Source: Gemmatimonadota bacterium
Lineage (GTDB): Bacteria > Gemmatimonadota > Gemmatimonadetes > Gemmatimonadales > GWC2-71-9
Assembly (NCBI GenBank): GCA_003220855.1
Contig: QHTP01000032.1
Location: 1-16,063, forward strand
DNA length: 16,063 bases
Direction of reading: 5' to 3'
The notes beneath the pieces are model-generated. The model saw nothing but the letters and a program-made list of their open reading frames with translations, had not been told where the DNA came from and searched no databases. Shown here in pieces: positions 12,589-16,063 of the stretch (positions are counted from its first letter, which is position 1; each line of letters begins with the position of its first letter). Made by a program: the position numbers and the translations under genes.

Positions 12589-14053
12589 TCTGCGCGCTCT
12601 GATCGAGGCGATCGAGGCGCGGGGAGATCTCGCGCGCGTCGAGCACCCGGTCTCGATAGACAAAGAGATCACGGAAATCGCCGACCGCTGCATGAAGTCG
12701 CCGGGCGGGGGGCCGGCGCTGCTGTTCACGCGGCCGACGCTCGCCGGCGGCGCCGCGTCGCGCTATCCGGTGGCCGTCAACCTGTTCGGCTCGGCGCGGC
12801 GCATGGCGCTGGCGTTAGGCGTCGACTGTCTGGACGAGATCGGCGAGCGCATCGCGGCGCTGCTGAACCTCAAGGTCCCCGACACCCTGCTCGGCAAGCT
12901 CGCCATGCTGCCGCAGCTCGCCGAGGTGGCCAAGTTCCCGCCCAAGACGGGCGGCGGCCGCCCGGCGTGTCAGGAAGTGGTCATCCGCGAGCGCGACGTG
13001 GACCTGGCGCAATTTCCCGTGCCGCTGTGCTGGCCGGAGGACGGCGGACCTTACATCACCCTGCCCGGCGTGATCACCCGCGATCCGGCCACCGGCGTCC
13101 GTAACGTGGGGATGTACCGCATCCAGGTGATCGGGCGGAACGCGCTGGCCATGCATTGGCAGCGCCACAAGGTGGGGGCGGCGCACTGGCGCGCGATGGC
13201 GCAGCGCGGCGAGCGGATGCCCGTCGCGGTCGCGCTAGGGGGCGATCCCGCGTCGATCTATGCCGCCTCGGCGCCGCTGCCGCCTACGATCGATGAGTTC
13301 CTCTTCGCGGGTTTCCTGCGCCGGGAGCCGGTGCGCCTCGCCAAGGCGGTGACCTCCGACCTCGAGGTGCCGGCGGAGGCGGAGATCGTGTTCGAGGGTT
13401 ACATCGATCCGCGCGAGGAGCTCGTCCTCGAAGGCCCGTTTGGGGATCATACCGGCTTCTACTCGCTCGCCGACCATTACCCCAAGGTGCACGTCACCGC
13501 CGTCACGCTGCGGGCCGAGCCGATCTGGCCGCATACGATCGTGGGCCGGCCGCCCATGGAGGACTACTGGCTCGGGCACGCCACGGAGCGGATCTTCCTG
13601 CCGCTCCTGAAGCTGACGATCCCCGAGCTCGTCGACCTGCACATGCCCGCCGCGGGAATCTTTCACAATCTCGTGTTCGTGAGCATCGACAAGCAGTACC
13701 CCGGGCAGGCGTACAAGGTGATGAACGGCTTGTGGGGCCAGGGGCTGATGTCGCTGGCCAAGGTGATCGTCGTGTTCGACAAGGACGTGAACGTACAGGA
13801 TCCGCATGAGGCGTGGTGGGTCGCGCTGAACCATATCGACCCCGAGCGCGATGTACGCTTCACCATGGGCCCGATCGACGTGCTCGATCACTCGAGTCGG
13901 GGGTTCACCTTCGGGTCGAAAATGGGGATCGACGCGACGCGCAAGTGGAAGGAAGAAGGCTTCACGCGCGACTGGCCGAACCGGATCGTGATGGACGTCG
14001 AGACCAAGCGGCGCGTGGACGCGATGTGGAAGGAGCTCGGGATTGAGCTCTGA
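12575..14053 (+). CDS. mqnL: UbiD-family prenyl-FMN decarboxylase, menaquinone type (MqnL)
   Basis: This 492-residue UbiD-family protein has the expected length. Key segments are LPGVITRDPATGVRNVGMYR, with R182 matching the conserved prFMN-contacting arginine, and EELVLEGPFGDHTGFYS, whose E286 and nearby E282 lie in the catalytic acidic patch. HTIVGRPPMEDYWLGHATE and AAGIFHNLVFVSI follow. UbiD enzymes need prenylated FMN made by UbiX, whose gene lies two genes downstream. In the futalosine pathway the UbiD homologue decarboxylates the prenylated dihydroxynaphthoate. Its start overlaps menG by 14 bases and its stop is one base before the next GTG, so the three are translationally coupled. The pathway assignment is by context. 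Confidence 0.88.
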   Translation: MALDNLRALIEAIEARGDLARVEHPVSIDKEITEIADRCMKSPGGGPALLFTRPTLAGGAASRYPVAVNLFGSARRMALALGVDCLDEIGERIAALLNLKVPDTLLGKLAMLPQLAEVAKFPPKTGGGRPACQEVVIRERDVDLAQFPVPLCWPEDGGPYITLPGVITRDPATGVRNVGMYRIQVIGRNALAMHWQRHKVGAAHWRAMAQRGERMPVAVALGGDPASIYAASAPLPPTIDEFLFAGFLRREPVRLAKAVTSDLEVPAEAEIVFEGYIDPREELVLEGPFGDHTGFYSLADHYPKVHVTAVTLRAEPIWPHTIVGRPPMEDYWLGHATERIFLPLLKLTIPELVDLHMPAAGIFHNLVFVSIDKQYPGQAYKVMNGLWGQGLMSLAKVIVVFDKDVNVQDPHEAWWVALNHIDPERDVRFTMGPIDVLDHSSRGFTFGSKMGIDATRKWKEEGFTRDWPNRIVMDVETKRRVDAMWKELGIEL

Positions 14054-14054
14054 C

Positions 14055-14942
14055 GTGCGCGAGGGGCAGACGTTCGGGGGCGAGAGCGTTCTCATCCGCT
14101 TCGTCAACTTCGTGAAGCTCCCACATACCGTGTTCGCCCTGCCGTTCGCGCTGCTCGGGTTGCTGGTGGCGTCGCGCGAGACCGCGCTCACCTGGCGAAC
14201 GCTGGGCCTGGTGGTGCTCGCCTTCACGGCCGCGCGGTTCGTGGCGCTCGGGTTCAACCGCATCGCCGACCGCGAGCTCGACGCGCGTAACCCGCGCACC
14301 CGCGCGCGCGAGCTGCCCTCGGGGCGCCTTACGCTGCGGCAGGCCTGGAGCGCGGTCGCGCTCGCGGCGGCGCTGTTTCTCTGGACCGTGTGGGCGCTGA
14401 ACCCGCTGTGCTTCGCACTCGCGCCGCCGGCGCTCGTGTTCATCGCGGCCTACAGCTACGCCAAGCGGTTCACGCACTGGTCCCACCTCTGGCTCGGTCT
14501 CGCGGACGGGATCGCCACGCCCGCGGGATATCTCGCCGTCACGGGACGGTGGAGCGAGCCCTGGTGGCTGCTTCCCGCGGGCGCGCTGGCGGTGACGTTT
14601 TGGGTCGGCGGGTTCGACGTGTTCTACGCGCTCCAGGACGAGGCGTTCGACCGCGCGGAGGGGCTCGAGTCGCTGGTAGTGCGCTTCGGCCAGGCGCGCG
14701 CCATCGTGGTCGCCAAGCTGCTGCACGGCCTCGCGCTCGCGGCGCTGCTCCTGTTCGGGATCGGTGCGCACCTCGGCGTCGCCTACTACGGCGGCGTGGC
14801 GATCGGCGCCGCGCTGATCGCGTGGGAGCACCACCTCGTCCGGCCGGGTGATCTGTCGCGGCTCAACGCGGCGTTCTTTACCGCGAACGGGATCGTGAGC
14901 ATCGTGGTGTTCCTGGGCGCCCTGATAGACCGGCTAATATGA
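14055..14942 (+). CDS. mqnP: UbiA-family prenyltransferase, futalosine pathway type (MqnP)
   Basis: The 295-residue membrane protein has the two aspartate motifs of UbiA prenyltransferases: N68-x3-D72-x3-D76 (NRIADRELD) and D195-x3-D199 (DEAFD), which bind Mg-polyprenyl diphosphate. ARNPRTRARELPSG, YSYAKRFTHWSHLWLGLADG and the eight or so membrane spans fit the MqnP/UbiA branch. It attaches the polyprenyl chain to 1,4-dihydroxy-6-naphthoate in the membrane. The GTG at 14055 lies one base after the decarboxylase stop; a TTG at 14043 would add four residues. I prefer GTG because the same TGA-C-GTG junction joins Mrp to its downstream gene. It ends just before a large inverted repeat. Confidence 0.88.
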   Translation: MREGQTFGGESVLIRFVNFVKLPHTVFALPFALLGLLVASRETALTWRTLGLVVLAFTAARFVALGFNRIADRELDARNPRTRARELPSGRLTLRQAWSAVALAAALFLWTVWALNPLCFALAPPALVFIAAYSYAKRFTHWSHLWLGLADGIATPAGYLAVTGRWSEPWWLLPAGALAVTFWVGGFDVFYALQDEAFDRAEGLESLVVRFGQARAIVVAKLLHGLALAALLLFGIGAHLGVAYYGGVAIGAALIAWEHHLVRPGDLSRLNAAFFTANGIVSIVVFLGALIDRLI

Positions 14943-14943
14943 A

Positions 14944-15028
14944 CGGGATGCGCGATGCGGGATGCGAGATGCGGAGGCGTCCGATGAAGCGCGAGCCACG
15001 CATCCCGCATCCCCCATCCCGCATCCCG
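14944..15028. repeat. Imperfect 30-bp inverted repeat built of GGGATGC heptamers
   Basis: The left arm (14944-14973) and right arm (14999-15028) are reverse complements at 27 of 30 positions, around a 25-base loop. The left arm is four tandem heptamers (GGGATGC, GCGATGC, GGGATGC, GAGATGC); the right arm is the complement of four more. The single-strand form would be a very stable hairpin. It lies between mqnP and ubiX with no T-run after it, so it is not a standard intrinsic terminator. The 15029-15084 stretch behind it is C-rich and otherwise featureless. Confidence 0.75.
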
Positions 15029-15084
15029 CCGCGCCGCCCGCCCGCGCATCCCCGTCGCTCTCCCACCCCGAACCGTCGCGGCCG

Positions 15085-15675
15085 GTGACGACCAAGCTTC
15101 CGGTGATCCTGGCCATCACCGGCGCCTCCGGCGCGCCCTACGGCGTGCGGCTACTCGAGGTGTTGGCGCTGCATCAGGTGCCGGTCTGGCTGATGATCTC
15201 GCCGCACGGCTGGCGGCTGCTCGCGGAGGAGTGCGGCATCACGGACGACCGCGGCCTCAAGAAGGCCACGGGCGGCGACTGGACAAGCGTGCGGGTGTTC
15301 GACGACAAGGACCGCGGTGCCGAGCCGGCGTCGGGATCGGCGAAGAGCGCGGGGATGGTGATCTGCCCCTGCTCCATGGGGACGGTGGCCGCGATCGCGC
15401 ACGGGACGAGCCGCAGCCTGATCGAGCGGGCCGCCGACGTCGTGCTCAAAGAGCGCCGCCCGCTTGTCCTGGTACCGCGCGAGACGCCGCTCTCATTGGT
15501 GCATCTCCGCAACTTGACGCTCGCGAGCGAGGCCGGAGCGGTCGTGCTGCCCGCCGCGCCCGGGTTCTATCACAAGCCGCAGCAGGTGCGCGATCTCGTG
15601 GATTTCGTGGTGCAACGGGTGCTCGATCATCTGGGTGTGGAGGTCGCGTTGGTCAAGCGGTGGGAAGGGAAATAG
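15085..15675 (+). CDS. ubiX: UbiX-family flavin prenyltransferase (MqnM)
   Basis: This 196-residue protein makes prenylated FMN from reduced FMN and dimethylallyl phosphate, the cofactor of UbiD enzymes. It has the FMN-binding ITGASGAPYGVRLLEVL (11-27), VICPCSMGTVAAIAHGTS, LKERRPLVLVPRETPLSLVH and PAAPGFYHKPQQVRDLVDFV, all UbiX hallmarks, at the normal family length. An open frame extends back to 14962, but that part is translated repeat and low-complexity sequence. The GTG at 15085 directly precedes the conserved beta strand and is preferred, although no ribosome binding site is visible. Its place next to a UbiD-type decarboxylase supports a role in menaquinone synthesis. Confidence 0.9.
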   Translation: MTTKLPVILAITGASGAPYGVRLLEVLALHQVPVWLMISPHGWRLLAEECGITDDRGLKKATGGDWTSVRVFDDKDRGAEPASGSAKSAGMVICPCSMGTVAAIAHGTSRSLIERAADVVLKERRPLVLVPRETPLSLVHLRNLTLASEAGAVVLPAAPGFYHKPQQVRDLVDFVVQRVLDHLGVEVALVKRWEGK

Positions 15676-15706
15676 TTGCACGACGCCACGACGCCACGTT
15701 GCACGA
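15675..15706. repeat. Short direct repeats before the phosphoesterase gene
   Basis: GTTGCACGA occurs at 15675-15683 and 15698-15706, enclosing a tandem CGACGCCA pair. It could be a regulator site or two alternative -35 elements, but no -10 box is evident. Confidence 0.35.
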
Positions 15707-15713
15707 AGGTGCC

Positions 15714-16063
15714 GTGAGACTGGGGATCATCTCCGACACTCACGGACTCCTCCGCCCCGATGTGTTCGAGGTGTTCAGACAGGTCGACCACATCCTGCAC
15801 GCCGGTGACGTCGGGAAGCCAGAGATCCTGATCGAGCTCGAGGCACTGGCTCCGGTCACCGCGGTGTACGGAAACACGGACGGCCCCGAGCTACGGGCGC
15901 GGCTCCCCCAGGTGGCCGAGCTTGAGCTCGACGGCTTCGCGATCGTGGTGACGCACGGCGACCAGCTGGGGCATCCCACGCCGGACGCCCTGCATGCGGC
16001 GTTTCCCAGAGCCGAGATCATCGTGTACGGTCACACCCACAAGCCGCTGCTCGAGCTGGTGGA
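15714..16063 (+). CDS. YfcE/MJ0936-type metallophosphoesterase, cut by the right edge
   Basis: The visible 116 residues contain the calcineurin-like metal site almost in full: D8 and H10 (IISDTHG), D32 (HAGD), N54 (GNTD), H81 (THGD), H107 and H109 (YGHTH). The spacing and short size fit the YfcE/MJ0936 phosphodiesterase branch, usually 150-180 residues, so perhaps one third is missing beyond the edge. These enzymes hydrolyse phosphodiesters with two divalent metals; the physiological substrate is usually unknown. The GTG at 15714 gives the typical MRLGIISDTHG start; a TTG at 15699 is a weaker alternative. It follows ubiX by 38 bases and may be co-transcribed. Confidence 0.85.
   Translation, partial: MRLGIISDTHGLLRPDVFEVFRQVDHILHAGDVGKPEILIELEALAPVTAVYGNTDGPELRARLPQVAELELDGFAIVVTHGDQLGHPTPDALHAAFPRAEIIVYGHTHKPLLELV

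Noticed and set aside
13235..14834. Long minus-strand frames opposite the UbiD- and UbiA-type genes
   Set aside because: No recognisable domain, Arg/His/Glu-rich composition, and both plus-strand genes show complete family motifs.
14944..15028. CRISPR array or intrinsic terminator at the heptamer hairpin
   Set aside because: Units are 7 bases and tandem with no spacers, and no T-run follows the hairpin.
14962..15084. N-terminal extension of UbiX by 41 residues
   Set aside because: The extension is a translation of the heptamer inverted repeat and a Pro/Ala-rich stretch; UbiX proteins start right at the beta strand encoded after the GTG at 15085.

Overview
The window is GC-rich, almost fully coding bacterial DNA. 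Its longest gene-free stretch is about 140 bases, and I see no rRNA, tRNA, CRISPR array or insertion sequence. Strong GC3 bias, GTG starts, several starts with no Shine-Dalgarno sequence directly behind a -10 box, and the gene mix (menaquinone made by the futalosine route, an LTxxQ exported protein, a DUF4328 membrane protein, a pair of small zinc-ribbon proteins) suggest a Gemmatimonadota-like or other soil-type, non-model Gram-negative bacterium. That placement is an inference from composition and gene content only.

Left part (1-4422): the 3' end of a GT87-like membrane glycosyltransferase, a PIG-V-like GT-C mannosyltransferase homologue, a membrane-anchored M20 metallopeptidase of the CPS1/PM20D1 type and a small secreted LTxxQ protein, all on the plus strand. 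A DUF4328 membrane protein follows on the minus strand. Middle part (4481-8833): a divergently placed Mrp/ApbC iron-sulfur carrier ATPase with a probable leaderless GTG start, a coupled exported TPR-type protein, then a MASE1-GGDEF diguanylate cyclase flanked on both sides by paralogous small zinc-ribbon proteins that share an LRRGAWY motif and align without gaps over about 107 residues. A possible 41-codon basic ORF lies antisense between the cyclase and the second paralogue.

Right part (8860-16063): a MATE exporter behind a clear promoter, an S-adenosyl-L-methionine hydrolase (DUF62), and, on the minus strand, an ECF sigma factor with a soluble HxxxCxxC anti-sigma factor. Diverging from the sigma gene is a tightly packed cluster for the last steps of menaquinone synthesis: MenG/UbiE methyltransferase, UbiD-type decarboxylase, UbiA-type prenyltransferase and UbiX flavin prenyltransferase. 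A UbiD/UbiX pair beside a UbiA-type prenyltransferase and MenG fits the futalosine pathway (MqnP, MqnL, MqnM, then MenG) better than the classical MenA route. A YfcE-like metallophosphoesterase runs off the right edge.

The least ordinary items are the duplicated LRRGAWY zinc-ribbon family around the cyclase, two heptameric short tandem repeat arrays (one folded into a 30-bp inverted repeat between the prenyltransferase and ubiX), the antisense lysine-rich small ORF, and a recurring leaderless promoter layout. I do not see a complete new defence or mobile system.
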